64,000 nt of DNA from Rodentibacter myodis (GCF_001999305.1 NZ_MLHQ01000011.1:1-64000), one strand, 5' to 3'. Counted from the first letter of the stretch, positions 8,471 through 18,145 are shown. The notes: generated by a model not told the origin, from the letters alone. Made by a program: numbers and translations.

Positions 8471-9535
8471 CTAATTTTCTGCTAAAACTAAGCGTAATTG
8501 CACCGCACTTGGGGTCACAATAGGTAGAAATGCTCCTTCCCGCCAACGGCGGATAAAACTGAATCCCGTGTTATTAAGGTAAGCCCTGCCACCACCGGCT
8601 TGCAGTTCCAGCAATAAACTTTGAGCAACTAAATCCACTACATCAATGCGAATTTGAAACAATGTTTTAGGATTTTGTCGGAAAAAATCGCTTTTCATTA
8701 AACCATTAAATAAGCGTTGTTGTAGATCAGAAAGTGCTACTTTTTGCGTTTCCCATTCTGTTTTTAACACGGCACGATTTGACCCTAATGTTTTTTCCAC
8801 TTCATCCAGACTACGTTTTGCCAAGCCGAATGCCATTGCACATTGTAGCCCTAAAAACGCAGGGCGAATTTGGGCAAGATAAGCACCCGCATCATCGGCA
8901 AGTATCCAATCCGGATCGAGTTCTACCTGTTCAAAACGCAACGCTGCCGTATTACTGCCCTGCAATGCCGACAAAGATAAATTTTCCGTACGCGTTAAAC
9001 CTAAAGCATCAGATGGCACAGCGATTATCGCCGGTTTTTTATCGCTGTCGGCATATTCGGCAGCAAATACAACCACAAAACGATCGGGGCGTAAATTGGT
9101 TAGCCAAGGCAAATAGCCGTTTAAATAAGATTTCCCGTCTTTTTCAGTAATAGATACTTGTAATTGTTCCACGCCTGATAAAAACTTGGTGGCGTTAGAC
9201 AATCCTGTACTGCCTGCAATCTTGCCTAAAATTAAATCTGACAGCCATTTTTTCTTCACAATGTTATTTTTGCTTGCCAGCAAATTTTCAATAAATGTGC
9301 GGTGTCCCCAAGCAACAAAAGCCGCTGTTAAGGAATATTCCGCCACAGCTTGAATCGCTCGAATAGCCTGCTCAATTGGTGCACCATCACCACCAAACGC
9401 TGTTGGCACACCTATCTTAAAAAGATTATCCTGTGCCAATTTATATAGCAACTCGTCCGCAAATTGTTCTGATTGATCAAGGCTGTCTGCGTGATCGTTC
9501 AGCCATTGTTTGAGAGTGAGAGAAAGTAAAGACAT
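8471..9535 (-). CDS. Acyl-CoA dehydrogenase-like flavoprotein
   Basis: The 354-residue protein has the plan of the acyl-CoA dehydrogenase superfamily: an N-terminal helical domain with IGVPTAFGGDG near 40-50, a middle beta domain (about 110-210, with GSTGLSNATKFL where the flavin-binding strand is expected) and a C-terminal helical bundle containing ELQAGGGRAYLNNTGF near 315-330. It is shorter than classical fatty-acid enzymes (about 380) and closer to the DszC/SfnC flavin monooxygenase-like branch. No beta-oxidation partners lie nearby, so substrate is unknown. The start has GGAGCAAC upstream. It stands alone between two copies of a 66-bp repeat, which suggests arrival as a unit or a local duplication. 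Confidence 0.8.
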   Translation of the reverse strand: MSLLSLTLKQWLNDHADSLDQSEQFADELLYKLAQDNLFKIGVPTAFGGDGAPIEQAIRAIQAVAEYSLTAAFVAWGHRTFIENLLASKNNIVKKKWLSDLILGKIAGSTGLSNATKFLSGVEQLQVSITEKDGKSYLNGYLPWLTNLRPDRFVVVFAAEYADSDKKPAIIAVPSDALGLTRTENLSLSALQGSNTAALRFEQVELDPDWILADDAGAYLAQIRPAFLGLQCAMAFGLAKRSLDEVEKTLGSNRAVLKTEWETQKVALSDLQQRLFNGLMKSDFFRQNPKTLFQIRIDVVDLVAQSLLLELQAGGGRAYLNNTGFSFIRRWREGAFLPIVTPSAVQLRLVLAEN

Positions 9536-9702
9536 TGTGTTGCTCCTATTAGTGAGATGTAATGTTTATCGGTTTACTTTCTTCATCATAGTCATACTTC
9601 CCTATGATTCAAAAGATAAAAATATACTTTAATATGCTCATCAGTTATAAGAAAGCTATACAAATTAAAACTCACTTGTTGCACCTACATTCCTCAAAAA
9701 CA

Positions 9703-9768
9703 AAAACGGGGCGTATAATTCGCCCCAAAATTTTTGTGAAAATGACCGCACTTTTGTGCAATTTTATA
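9703..9768. terminator. Bidirectional terminator, copy B of the 66-bp direct repeat
   Basis: The hairpin GGGGCG-tataatt-CGCCCC is at 9708-9726 and is followed by AAAATTTTTG and an exact uptake sequence (complement) near 9745. It lies just past the end of pepN. The match to 8393-8458 is colinear at an offset of exactly 1310 bases. Confidence 0.75.
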
Positions 9769-9776
9769 TTGTTTCT

Positions 9777-12386
9777 CTACCGCAACGCCTTATCAATCTT
9801 CTCAAATAAATCTTTGGAAAGATTTTCCACTGTGCTTAAACGTTCTAACGCACGTTTCATTAGGGTTTGGCGTTGTTCGTCATAGCGGGCGAAGCGGATA
9901 AGCGGTTCGATTAAACGTGCGGCAACCTGTGGGTTGCTGTCGTTTAGGCGGATTAAAATATCCGTTAAGAAGCGATAGCCTGATCCATCAATATTGTGGA
10001 ATGCTTTGAGATTTTGATTCGCAAAACTTCCCACCAATGCCCGTAAGCGGTTTGGATTGTTAAAGTTGAAACTTGGGTGATCCATTAATTGCGTAACAAT
10101 GTCTAATACATTTTCATCCGGGCGTGTGGCTTGTAAGGCAAACCATTTATCCATAACCAAACCATCCTGTTGCCATTTTTGTTCAAAATCGGCGAGCAAG
10201 GTATCACGGCACGGCAAAGCAGCTTTTGTGGCGGCAGTTAATGCGGCGAGCGTATCGGTCATATTATCCGCAGCATTGTAGTGTTTTTGCACCAAGTTAT
10301 TGCCAAAGGCGGTGTAAGCCAAATAGCTCAAGCAAAGGTTTCGCATTGCCCGCAATGCAATATCCTGTTGTGTAACCAGATAGCCTTCCAAATGAATTTG
10401 GTTGTAGGTTTTGAGTAAGGTTTCTTTAAGATATTCTGCAATACTACGCAACATAAAATCACGGGCGGCGACAATGCCATCGGGGTCAATGGTTTTGAAA
10501 TTTTCGGCAAATTCAATATCACGCGGTAAAGTGAGGATTAAGGTTGCAAGTTCAATATCGCTTTCATAATTTTCCAACACCTGTGAAAGTGCGGTCAAAA
10601 TTTGCGGTGAAATTTCAAACCCTTCGCCTTGTTGAAAATGGGTTACGTTACGGCGTAATTCGTGCGTAAACAACATTTGTGCCGCATCCCAACGGACAAA
10701 GGCATTTTCCGCAAATTTGAGCAAGGTGAGAAGTTGTTCTGTGGTGTAATCATAATCCAATTTCACCGGCGCGGAAAAATCGATTAATAATGCCGGCACC
10801 GGGCGGCCATAAATACCGTGAAATTCAAACGTTTGATCTTTTTCCGTGATATTCAATACACCGTTTAACGCTTCCCCATTACGTTGTAACATTTGCTTTG
10901 TGCCGTCTTGGGCATACAACGCCATTTTTAACGGAATGTGCAAATTCACTTTTTCCATTTGATCGGCTGTCGGCGGAGTTGATTGCGATACGGTGAGACG
11001 ATAAGTGTGAGTTTGTTCATCATAAGCATCGCTAATCAGTAATTCCGGCGTGCCGGATTGGCTGTACCAACGGCGGAATTGGGTTAAATCAAGTTCATTT
11101 GCCCGTTCCATCGCTGAAACAAAATCTTCGCAGGTCGCGGCTTTGCCGTCATTTTCTGCAATATACAATGCCATTCCTTTTTGGAAACCTTGTTCGCCTA
11201 ATAAGGTATGCAGCATACGAATCACTTCTGCCCCTTTTTCGTACACGGTGACAGTGTAGAAATTATTCATTTCAATCACTTTTTCCGGACGAATCGGGTG
11301 TGCCATTGGGCCGGCATCTTCGGCAAATTGTGTGGTACGCAAGAATTTCACATTATTAATACGGTTTACCGCACGAGAACCGGTATCGGAGGAAAATTCT
11401 TGATCACGGAATACGGTTAAACCTTCTTTTAAACTTAATTGAAACCAATCACGGCAAGTAACACGGTTGCCCGTCCAGTTGTGAAAATATTCGTGGGCGA
11501 TCACGCTTTCAATGGCAAGGTAATCATCATCCGTTGCTGTTTGAGGATTCGCCAGTACAAATTTAGAATTGAAAATATTCAATCCTTTATTTTCCATTGC
11601 CCCCATATTGAAGAAATCTACCGCAACGATCATATAAATGTCTAAATCGTATTCAAGATTAAAGCGATCTTCATCCCACTTCATCGCCTTTTTCAGGCTT
11701 TCCATCGCCCAACCGGCACGATCTAAATTGCCACGATCCACATAAAGTTCCAGCGCAACTTCCCGCCCGCTTTTGGTGATGAATTTATCTTGCAGAAGGT
11801 CAAAATCCCCTGCCACTAAAGCGAATAGATAGCTTGGTTTCGGGAAAGGATCGTGCCATTCCACCCAATGACGGCCGTCTTCCAATTCCCCTTCAGCAAT
11901 GCGATTACCATTAGAAAGCAAATAGGGATATTTTGCTTTATCGGCAGTGATTTTGGTGGTGTAACGCGCCAATACATCGGGGCGATCCAACATATAGGTA
12001 ATTTGGCGAAAGCCTTCCGCTTCGCATTGCGTGCAAATGCCTTCGCCCGACTGATACAACCCTTGCAAAGAAGTGTTTTCCGCCGGCACAAGAATCGTCA
12101 CTATTTCAAGCTCAAATTCGACCGCACTTTTGCCGTTTAAATCTAAGGTTAAACCTTCACTGTCTTGCTGATAAGCCGTAAAAGCCCCACCGTTAAATTT
12201 AATGGAAGAAAATTGGAAACTATGACCGTCTAAACGTAACTGTGTGGCTTCATCATTTAAACGTTTGAATTTTGTGGTTGCCGTTACAACGGTGTGGTGG
12301 GGATCTAGTTGAACGTCCAGATAAATATCCGTAACGGTAAAATCGGGTTGTTTGTAATCTTTTCTATATTTTGCCTTGGCTAACAT
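9777..12386 (-). CDS. pepN: Aminopeptidase N (M1 family)
   Basis: PepN is a broad cytosolic zinc aminopeptidase that trims peptides to free amino acids. The 869-residue length is that of the E. coli enzyme. The substrate-anchoring motif GAMEN is at residues 262-266, the zinc motif HEYFH at 298-302 and the third zinc ligand Glu at 321 (KEG). The four-domain layout is complete with no frameshift. The ATG at 12386 is preceded by AGGACAG on the minus strand. It is transcribed alone, ending at the 9703-9768 terminator. Confidence 0.97.
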   Translation of the reverse strand: MLAKAKYRKDYKQPDFTVTDIYLDVQLDPHHTVVTATTKFKRLNDEATQLRLDGHSFQFSSIKFNGGAFTAYQQDSEGLTLDLNGKSAVEFELEIVTILVPAENTSLQGLYQSGEGICTQCEAEGFRQITYMLDRPDVLARYTTKITADKAKYPYLLSNGNRIAEGELEDGRHWVEWHDPFPKPSYLFALVAGDFDLLQDKFITKSGREVALELYVDRGNLDRAGWAMESLKKAMKWDEDRFNLEYDLDIYMIVAVDFFNMGAMENKGLNIFNSKFVLANPQTATDDDYLAIESVIAHEYFHNWTGNRVTCRDWFQLSLKEGLTVFRDQEFSSDTGSRAVNRINNVKFLRTTQFAEDAGPMAHPIRPEKVIEMNNFYTVTVYEKGAEVIRMLHTLLGEQGFQKGMALYIAENDGKAATCEDFVSAMERANELDLTQFRRWYSQSGTPELLISDAYDEQTHTYRLTVSQSTPPTADQMEKVNLHIPLKMALYAQDGTKQMLQRNGEALNGVLNITEKDQTFEFHGIYGRPVPALLIDFSAPVKLDYDYTTEQLLTLLKFAENAFVRWDAAQMLFTHELRRNVTHFQQGEGFEISPQILTALSQVLENYESDIELATLILTLPRDIEFAENFKTIDPDGIVAARDFMLRSIAEYLKETLLKTYNQIHLEGYLVTQQDIALRAMRNLCLSYLAYTAFGNNLVQKHYNAADNMTDTLAALTAATKAALPCRDTLLADFEQKWQQDGLVMDKWFALQATRPDENVLDIVTQLMDHPSFNFNNPNRLRALVGSFANQNLKAFHNIDGSGYRFLTDILIRLNDSNPQVAARLIEPLIRFARYDEQRQTLMKRALERLSTVENLSKDLFEKIDKALR

Positions 12387-12516
12387 AATCTGTCCTTTTT
12401 CTAAGGAAAAAACCGTGCGTAGGATATGATTTTATGGGGGAAGTTGCAATGGGATTATAAATTTGCAGAAATAAAAAACCGCCTATATTTTAATAAGCGG
12501 TTATACAATCTTTGAG

Positions 12517-12861
12517 CTATCTTAAATTTGGTCTTTCCCGAAGAATTTTTTCTTGAATGGCTTCCGTAACAAAAGCATTTAATGAACGCTTCCCCGCCAT
12601 AATTACCGCTTCTCGATGTAATTCTTCCCCGATTCGTACATTAAATACACCTTTAAAGGGTTTATTTGGTTCTTTGCCAAGTTCGGCACAATCTTGCAAA
12701 TACAAATCCACCGATTGGCGAAATTCTTTTTCAAGTTCAGGCAATGTTTCCGCTTCATAAGTAACCAAATCACGAATATGAGCCAGTTTTCCGAATAATA
12801 TATTATTTTCTAGATCCGGCTCAATCGTCCCCACATAGCCTTTATAATTTAATAATGTCAT
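12517..12861 (-). CDS. hicB: HicB-type antitoxin
   Basis: HicB neutralises the HicA RNase and represses the operon. The 114-residue protein has the partly degraded RNase-H-like HicB fold in the first 75 residues (YKGYVGTIEPDLENNILFG) and a ribbon-helix-helix DNA-binding tail near 75-110 (FNVRIGEELHREAVIMA then a second helix). Its ATG overlaps the stop of the toxin gene by an ATGA, so toxin comes first, the usual order for this family. It is the longer, 110-residue RHH class of HicB. Confidence 0.87.
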   Translation of the reverse strand: MTLLNYKGYVGTIEPDLENNILFGKLAHIRDLVTYEAETLPELEKEFRQSVDLYLQDCAELGKEPNKPFKGVFNVRIGEELHREAVIMAGKRSLNAFVTEAIQEKILRERPNLR

Positions 12862-13118
12862 AAAATACCTACCTGTTTTAAAGCTTCTTTTACCGATTTT
12901 AATGCCCCACCCTTAATATAATTTTCAGGATGAGGTTTATGTAACAAAATTGTATGATCAAGTTCACTATGATAAAAACGGACACGCGAGCCTGCCATTT
13001 CCCGTTTTTCATAACCTTGTTGAGCCAATAAAGAAACAAGTTCCGTCCAACTAAAGGTCGCTTTTGATTGTGCCAATTTATCCAATAATTTTTCCGCTCT
13101 ACCCATCTTCATCATCAT
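12858..13118 (-). CDS. hicA: HicA-type mRNA interferase toxin
   Basis: HicA folds as a double-stranded-RNA-binding domain and cuts translated mRNA. In the 86-residue product GSRVRFYH (about 43-50) provides the catalytic His at the end of the second strand, and [21 protein letters not shown] is the conserved end. Four ATGs are in frame at the 5' end (13118, 13115, 13112 and 13106) with no clear ribosome site, so the exact start is uncertain. It is followed by hicB with a 4-base overlap and lies in opposite orientation to purE, whose control region is upstream. Confidence 0.87.
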   Translation of the reverse strand: MMMKMGRAEKLLDKLAQSKATFSWTELVSLLAQQGYEKREMAGSRVRFYHSELDHTILLHKPHPENYIKGGALKSVKEALKQVGIL

Positions 13119-13197
13119 TCAATTTATTTGGTACTGAGTATAGTTACCCAAAACAAAAAATCAATCCCAATATTGCTAATGCCTTATTGCACAACAA

Positions 13198-13237
13198 AAG
13201 CAAACGTTTGCTTAATTTTATTGAATTATGCTATTCT
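13198..13237 (+). promoter_or_regulatory. PurR operator and purE promoter
   Basis: The perfect 16-bp palindrome AAGCAAACGTTTGCTT at 13198-13213 matches the enterobacterial PurR box (ACGCAAACGTTTGC core). It overlaps a possible -35 TTGCTT (13208-13213) that is 18 bases from TATTCT (13232-13237). PurR with hypoxanthine or guanine would block purEK. The box is seen directly; the regulator itself is not in the window. Confidence 0.85.
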
Positions 13238-13271
13238 ACGCAGCGTTTTTTTAGTTTTATATGAGAGCAAA

Positions 13272-13769
13272 ATGTCTATGACACAAGCACAAATAGCCAT
13301 TGTTATGGGGTCAAAAAGCGATTGGGCGACAATGCAGGAAGCCACGCAAATTTTAGATGAACTCAGTGTGCCTTATCACGTTGAAATTGTTTCGGCACAC
13401 CGCACACCGGATAAACTTTTTGACTTTGCCGAAAATGCACAAAAAAATGGTTATAAAGTCATTATTGCCGGTGCGGGGGGCGCGGCACATTTGCCGGGTA
13501 TGATTGCGGCAAAAACCCTTGTTCCGGTATTGGGTGTACCGGTGAAAAGCGCAATGTTAAGCGGTGTCGATAGCCTTTATTCGATTGTGCAAATGCCAAA
13601 AGGGATTCCGGTCGGCACACTTGCGATTGGTTCTGCCGGTGCGGCAAATGCCGCTTTGCTTGCGGCTCAAATGCTTGCCGCTTGGGATGATAAACTGCTT
13701 TCACGCCTGCAAGCCTTCCGTGAAAAACAAACCAATATGGTATTAGATAATCCCGATCCACGCGTATAA
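13272..13769 (+). CDS. purE: N5-carboxyaminoimidazole ribonucleotide mutase
   Basis: PurE moves the carboxyl group of N5-CAIR to give CAIR, step 6 of purine synthesis in bacteria. The 165-residue protein has the class I features GSKSDW (residues 11-16), SAHRTP (about 42-47) with the active-site His, and [12 protein letters not shown] (about 70-81) that binds the ribotide phosphate. I use ATG 13272; a second ATG is at 13278, and an in-frame extension upstream would run through the PurR operator and is rejected. purK follows after a terminator-like uptake-sequence palindrome. Confidence 0.97.
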   Translation: MSMTQAQIAIVMGSKSDWATMQEATQILDELSVPYHVEIVSAHRTPDKLFDFAENAQKNGYKVIIAGAGGAAHLPGMIAAKTLVPVLGVPVKSAMLSGVDSLYSIVQMPKGIPVGTLAIGSAGAANAALLAAQMLAAWDDKLLSRLQAFREKQTNMVLDNPDPRV

Positions 13770-13785
13770 AATGCTTTCAAAACTG

Positions 13786-13816
13786 ACCGCACTTTTAAAA
13801 GTGCGGTTGTTTTTTT
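13786..13816 (+). terminator. Uptake-sequence palindrome acting as a terminator between purE and purK
   Basis: Two uptake sequences in inverted order form a perfect palindrome of 22 bases, ACCGCACTTTT / AAAAGTGCGGT (13786-13807), followed by TGTTTTTTTT. Paired uptake sequences are a known source of intrinsic terminators in Haemophilus. Read-through to purK or a separate purK promoter is needed if both are expressed together. Confidence 0.85.
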
Positions 13817-13837
13817 CAATAATTTATGAGAACCACT

Positions 13838-14926
13838 ATGCAAAAATCCTCCCTCTATCCTACTGTTTATGTCCTCGGTAATGGTCAATTAGGCAGAATG
13901 CTTCGCTATGCCGGTGCGCCATTAGATATTCAGGTTGAACCTTTAGCCTTCAACGCTCCCGTATTTGATTTACCCGAAAATGCCGTGATTACGGCAGAAA
14001 TCGAACGCTGGGAAACCACACCTTTAACGGCATTGCTCGGCAATCATAAAAACTTTGTCAATCAGCCTATTTTTGGTTTATTGGCAGATCGCTTTACACA
14101 AAAATCTTTATTGGATGAACTCGAGCTTTCCACTTCACCTTGGTGTTTGTTAGAAAATAAAAGCCAATGGCAACAGATATTCCAAAATGTGGGCGAAAAG
14201 GTGGTTGTAAAACGCCGTACCGGTGGTTATGACGGTCGGGGGCAGTGGATTATCACAAATGAAAACAAGACGGATATTACCGATGATTTATTCGGTGATG
14301 TGATCGCCGAAAAATTTATCCCTTTTGACGGTGAAGTCTCAATCGTTGGCGCACGTTTTCGCAATGGTGAAAAACGTTTTTATCCCGTTACCCATAATCT
14401 TCAACAAAACGGCATTTTGCGTTACAGCGTGGTCGATACCGCCTTTCCACAGCAAGCAGCACAACAAAAACAAGCGGAAATGATGTTGGGAAAAATTATG
14501 GATAGGCTCGGTTATGTGGGGGTGATGACGATGGAATGTTTTGTGGTCGGCGATCAACTACTCATTAATGAACTTGCGCCACGCGTGCATAACAGTGGGC
14601 ATTGGACACAACTTGGCTGTGCGATAAGTCAATTTGAATTACATTTACGTGCATTACTTGACTTGCCGGCACCGGAATTGGAGATTTTTGCACCCTGTGT
14701 GATGGTAAATTTAATCGGCACAAATCATAACGAACAATGGCTGAATACCGCTTTCGCCCAACTTCATTGGTATGGCAAAGAGGTTCGAGCCGGGCGTAAA
14801 GTCGGGCATATTAATCTTTCCCATCCGGATAAAGCCGTGTTAATTCGGCAATTAGAAAAACTTCAAAACGAATTACCGGAAGATTACCAATCGGGGCTAC
14901 ACTGGGCGATAGACAAATTAAAATAA
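13838..14926 (+). CDS. purK: N5-carboxyaminoimidazole ribonucleotide synthase
   Basis: PurK is an ATP-grasp enzyme that joins bicarbonate to AIR with ATP, giving the substrate of PurE. The 362-residue product starts with the Rossmann-like YVLGNGQLGRML, has the glycine-rich ATP-grasp loop RRTGGYDGRGQW near residues 126-137 and the metal/phosphate region NELAPRVHNSGHWT near 244-257. I place the start at ATG 13838, the start typical of Haemophilus PurK; ATG 13826 lies four codons upstream in frame. The frame is intact. Confidence 0.95.
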   Translation: MQKSSLYPTVYVLGNGQLGRMLRYAGAPLDIQVEPLAFNAPVFDLPENAVITAEIERWETTPLTALLGNHKNFVNQPIFGLLADRFTQKSLLDELELSTSPWCLLENKSQWQQIFQNVGEKVVVKRRTGGYDGRGQWIITNENKTDITDDLFGDVIAEKFIPFDGEVSIVGARFRNGEKRFYPVTHNLQQNGILRYSVVDTAFPQQAAQQKQAEMMLGKIMDRLGYVGVMTMECFVVGDQLLINELAPRVHNSGHWTQLGCAISQFELHLRALLDLPAPELEIFAPCVMVNLIGTNHNEQWLNTAFAQLHWYGKEVRAGRKVGHINLSHPDKAVLIRQLEKLQNELPEDYQSGLHWAIDKLK

Positions 14927-14936
14927 ATTCATTTTT

Positions 14937-14980
14937 GACCGCACTTTTTGATGTAATTTCTAACACACCAAAGTGCGGTT
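14937..14980 (+). terminator. Inverted uptake-sequence pair after purK
   Basis: GACCGCACTTT (14937-14947) and AAAGTGCGGTT (14970-14980) pair into a 10-bp stem with a loop of about 22 bases, followed by GATTTTTATCG. It probably ends purK transcription. The large loop makes it weaker than the 13786 structure. Confidence 0.65.
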
Positions 14981-15000
14981 GATTTTTATCGTGTTTTTGC

Positions 15001-15029
15001 TTGCTAAACCCAAAGGCTTGCAGTATAAA
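15001..15029 (+). promoter_or_regulatory. Probable sigma-70 promoter of the aminotransferase gene
   Basis: TTGCTA (15001-15006) and TATAAA (15024-15029) are 17 bases apart and lie 36 bases before the start codon. No operator was recognised. Confidence 0.6.
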
Positions 15030-15064
15030 TTAGCCCACTTACACACATCACAAAAGGAAACCTT

Positions 15065-16255
15065 ATGTTTGAAAATATCAAAGCCGCCCCTGCCGATCCT
15101 ATTCTTGGTTTAGGCGAAGCATTCAAATCTGAAACCCGTGCAAATAAAATCAACCTCGGTATTGGGGTTTATAAAGATGCACAAGGCGCAACCCCTATTA
15201 TGCGTGCGGTAAAAGAAGCGGAAAAACGCTTGCTTGATAAAGAAAACACCAAAAATTATCTCACTATTGACGGTATCGCGGAATACAATAGTTTAACCCA
15301 AGAATTGTTGTTTGGCGCAGACAGTGAAATTGTTAAAAACCACCGTGCCAGAACCGTGCAAAGTCTTGGTGGAACAGGTGCATTGCGTATTGCCGCCGAA
15401 TTTGTAAAACGCCAAACCAAAGCACAAAATGTATGGATTAGCACGCCGACTTGGCCAAACCATAATGCGATTTTTAACGCGGTAGGAATGACGATTCGTG
15501 AATATCGTTATTATGATGCAGAAAACAAAGCACTCGACTGGAACAATCTAATTGCCGATTTAAGCAATGCCGGCGAAGGCGATGTGGTGCTACTCCACGG
15601 CTGCTGCCATAACCCAACAGGGATTGATCCAACGCCGGAACAATGGAAACAACTTGCCGATCTTTCGGCGAAAAATGGTTGGTTGCCGTTATTTGACTTT
15701 GCTTACCAAGGTTTGGCGAACGGTTTAAATGAAGACGCAATCGGCTTACGCACTTTTGCAGCAAATCACAAAGAATTATTGGTAGCCAGTTCCTTCTCGA
15801 AAAACTTTGGTTTATATAACGAACGTGTAGGGGCGTTTACCTTAGTGGCGGCTGATTCCGACATTGCCTCAACCGCATTAACCCAAGTAAAATCCATCAT
15901 TCGTACCCTCTACTCTAACCCGGCTTCACACGGTGCGGCAACGGTGGTACAAGTATTGAGCGATCCGCAACTTCGTCAATCTTGGGAAGATGAACTAACC
16001 GAAATGCGTGAACGCATCAAAAAAATGCGTCATTTATTCGTACAACTGCTTAAAGAATACGGCGCACAACAAGATTTTAGCTTTATCATTGAACAAAACG
16101 GTATGTTCTCTTTCAGTGGATTAACCGGCGATCAGGTTGATCGCTTAAAAGAAGAATTTGCTATCTATGCGGTGCGTTCCGGTCGGATTAATGTTGCCGG
16201 TATTACGGAAGATAATATTCGTTATCTCTGCGAAAGTATTGTTAAAGTTCTTTAA
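15065..16255 (+). CDS. aspC: Aspartate/aromatic amino acid aminotransferase (PLP, class I)
   Basis: This enzyme swaps amino groups between glutamate and oxaloacetate or aromatic keto acids. At 396 residues it matches the AspC/TyrB subgroup. The PLP-binding Lys is 246 in [14 protein letters not shown], with HNPTG (182-186), the cofactor Asp211 and Tyr214 (DFAYQG), and the substrate-carboxylate Arg in RSGRINVAG near 374. AspC and TyrB cannot be separated with certainty by eye; the usual Haemophilus annotation after purK is AspC. It has its own promoter and terminator and is thus a single-gene unit. Confidence 0.93.
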   Translation: MFENIKAAPADPILGLGEAFKSETRANKINLGIGVYKDAQGATPIMRAVKEAEKRLLDKENTKNYLTIDGIAEYNSLTQELLFGADSEIVKNHRARTVQSLGGTGALRIAAEFVKRQTKAQNVWISTPTWPNHNAIFNAVGMTIREYRYYDAENKALDWNNLIADLSNAGEGDVVLLHGCCHNPTGIDPTPEQWKQLADLSAKNGWLPLFDFAYQGLANGLNEDAIGLRTFAANHKELLVASSFSKNFGLYNERVGAFTLVAADSDIASTALTQVKSIIRTLYSNPASHGAATVVQVLSDPQLRQSWEDELTEMRERIKKMRHLFVQLLKEYGAQQDFSFIIEQNGMFSFSGLTGDQVDRLKEEFAIYAVRSGRINVAGITEDNIRYLCESIVKVL

Positions 16256-16273
16256 TTCTATTTTAAAAATGAG

Positions 16274-16297
16274 AGCGCATCCTGTATGCGCTTTTTT
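16274..16297 (+). terminator. Intrinsic terminator after aspC
   Basis: AGCGCAT-cctgt-ATGCGCT (16274-16292) followed by TTTTTT is a clear rho-independent terminator. Confidence 0.9.
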
Positions 16298-16397
16298 GCG
16301 ATCACCGATAAAAATTAGACATTATCTAATTAATCAGTATATATTTAGAAAAAATTTAACAAAAACCATTAAATATTAGAAACTCACCTTTTTATAG

Positions 16398-16426
16398 TTG
16401 GCATTATTTTTAAACATACCTAGACT
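16398..16426 (+). promoter_or_regulatory. Candidate promoter of the urea transporter-urease operon
   Basis: TTGGCA (16398-16403) and TAGACT (16421-16426) are 17 bases apart and 31 bases before the start of the transporter, whose ribosome site is TAGGGGGT. The rest of 16298-16457 is A+T-rich with no gene. No NikR or Fur site was convincingly seen. Confidence 0.45.
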
Positions 16427-16457
16427 AGAAAAGCATTATCTTTAGGGGGTATTTTTT

Positions 16458-17360
16458 ATGCAATTTATAAAAACCGTCCTCGTTGGCATTGGGCAAATTT
16501 TTTTGCAAGAAAATGGTTTATCGGGGCTTATCATTTGTATCGCGATGTTTTTTAGCCACTGGACATTAGGCATTGGTTGTTTACTTGGTGCCGGCATTGG
16601 CACGCTTATTGCGATGATACTTCGCTATCCTCAAAATGAAATCAAACAAGGACTATACGGTTTCAACGCCAGCCTTGCCTTTATGTGTACGATGTTTACA
16701 TTCGGATTAAAAGAAACCTCCCTGCTTATTTTCTGCCTTGGCGTTGTGAGTGCTGTGGTTGCCACAATCATTATGCGGGAATTTAGCAAAAGAAATTGGG
16801 TTGCCTACACTTTTCCTTTTGTGATCACCTGTTGGATTTTTTGTTGGGGCGTAGCACAGATTGGCGTATTCGGCTTATCGCAAACCACACCAAACTTGGT
16901 CGATCACACCGCAACATTAGATTCCATTAACCAACCTTTCTATGCTTGGGCAGAAGTCAACTTCGGTGCAAGTTTAATCACGGGTTTACTTTTATTTATT
17001 GCCATTGCGATCAGCTCGCCCATTGCCGCCCTTTGGGGAATGACAGCAACAATCATTAGCCCTTTTATCGCCGCCTGCCTGTTTAAGATTGAACCAAATC
17101 AACTTGCAAACGGTATTTATAGCTTTTCAGCAATTTTAGTGGCTTGTGCCTTTGCCGGTCATCGACTGCGTGATTTTGTGTATGTGATCTGCGGCATTAT
17201 TCTCGCCATTTTGATTCAATTTGTTATAGCGCAAACCGGCTTAGCCCCTTATACTATCGGCTTTATAATTTCGGCTTGGCTTGTTTTGGGCATTAAAAAC
17301 AAAGTTGATCACAGCAAGTTGAGTTCTAAAAAATTCACTACTCTCTTTAATCCTAAATAA
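16458..17360 (+). CDS. Urea transporter (UT family)
   Basis: The 300-residue inner-membrane protein has about ten hydrophobic segments and the UT signature LYGFNASL near residue 75, with a diverged second-half copy NGIYSFSAILVACAF near 215. This family forms urea channels and includes the urease-linked transporters of Actinobacillus and Yersinia. It lies 26 bases upstream of ureA on the same strand, which supports supply of urea to the cytosolic urease. The length is that of the bacterial family (about 300-340). Confidence 0.9.
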   Translation: MQFIKTVLVGIGQIFLQENGLSGLIICIAMFFSHWTLGIGCLLGAGIGTLIAMILRYPQNEIKQGLYGFNASLAFMCTMFTFGLKETSLLIFCLGVVSAVVATIIMREFSKRNWVAYTFPFVITCWIFCWGVAQIGVFGLSQTTPNLVDHTATLDSINQPFYAWAEVNFGASLITGLLLFIAIAISSPIAALWGMTATIISPFIAACLFKIEPNQLANGIYSFSAILVACAFAGHRLRDFVYVICGIILAILIQFVIAQTGLAPYTIGFIISAWLVLGIKNKVDHSKLSSKKFTTLFNPK

Positions 17361-17386
17361 TTTTGATGAAATAAAAGAAGGTCAAT

Positions 17387-17689
17387 ATGCATTTAACATC
17401 CAGAGAACAAGAAAAGTTAATGCTTTTCCTCGCCGGTGAATTGGCGGCAAAACGCAAAGCCCGTGGCGTAAAATTAAATTATCCGGAAGCCATTGCCTAT
17501 ATCGCCAGCCACTTGCAAGAGGCGGCACGTGATGGAATGACGGTAGCAGAAGTAATGCAATACGGTGCAACGCTTTTAACCGTTGATGATGTAATGGAAG
17601 GTATTCCGGAAATGGTACACGAAGTCCAAATCGAAGCCACCTTTCCGGACGGCACAAAACTTGTTACCGTGCATAATCCCATTAGATAA
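17387..17689 (+). CDS. ureA: Urease subunit gamma
   Basis: The 100-residue gamma subunit is full length and ends with the conserved [13 protein letters not shown]. It begins [12 protein letters not shown] like all UreA proteins. With UreB and UreC it makes the (alpha-beta-gamma)3 enzyme that splits urea to ammonia and carbon dioxide. AAGG precedes the ATG. A 150-base gap separates it from ureB, unusually wide for this cluster. Confidence 0.98.
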   Translation: MHLTSREQEKLMLFLAGELAAKRKARGVKLNYPEAIAYIASHLQEAARDGMTVAEVMQYGATLLTVDDVMEGIPEMVHEVQIEATFPDGTKLVTVHNPIR

Positions 17690-17839
17690 TTTTTAACAAC
17701 AGCGGAAAGGAATACCCTTCCATTTATGAAGAAATTAAAGCAGAAAACGGTTACAACGCAGTGATAAAACTTAGCGAAAAATGACCGCACTTTCCGCTCT
17801 CTCTCAGCAAATAAAAAAATATAACAAGGAACAAAAACG

Positions 17840-18145
17840 ATGATTCCGGGTGAATACAAATTAGCAAACGGTGATATTCACGCCAATGTAGGGCGTAAAA
17901 CCGTAAAAATTGATGTCGTCAATAAGGGGGATCGCCCAATTCAAGTCGGCTCACACTACCATTTTTTTGAAACCAATAATGCCCTCGAATTTGACCGCAC
18001 TTTAGCCCGCGGTATGCGTTTAAATGTGCCTTCGGGTAATGCGGTACGCTTTGAACCCGGTGAAGCCAAAACGGTGGAGCTGGTGGCATTTGGCGGAAAC
18101 CAAGTAATTTACGGTTTTCATAACGAAATTGATGGCAAATTATAG
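17840..18145 (+). CDS. ureB: Urease subunit beta
   Basis: The 101-residue beta subunit is complete: MIPGEY at the start, VGSHYHFFE near 38-46 and the end [11 protein letters not shown]. It lies nine bases before ureC. The gap before it (17690-17839) has an uptake sequence and only a 12-codon open frame from 17726, so no further gene is supported there. The start has CAAGGAACAAAA upstream. Confidence 0.98.
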   Translation: MIPGEYKLANGDIHANVGRKTVKIDVVNKGDRPIQVGSHYHFFETNNALEFDRTLARGMRLNVPSGNAVRFEPGEAKTVELVAFGGNQVIYGFHNEIDGKL

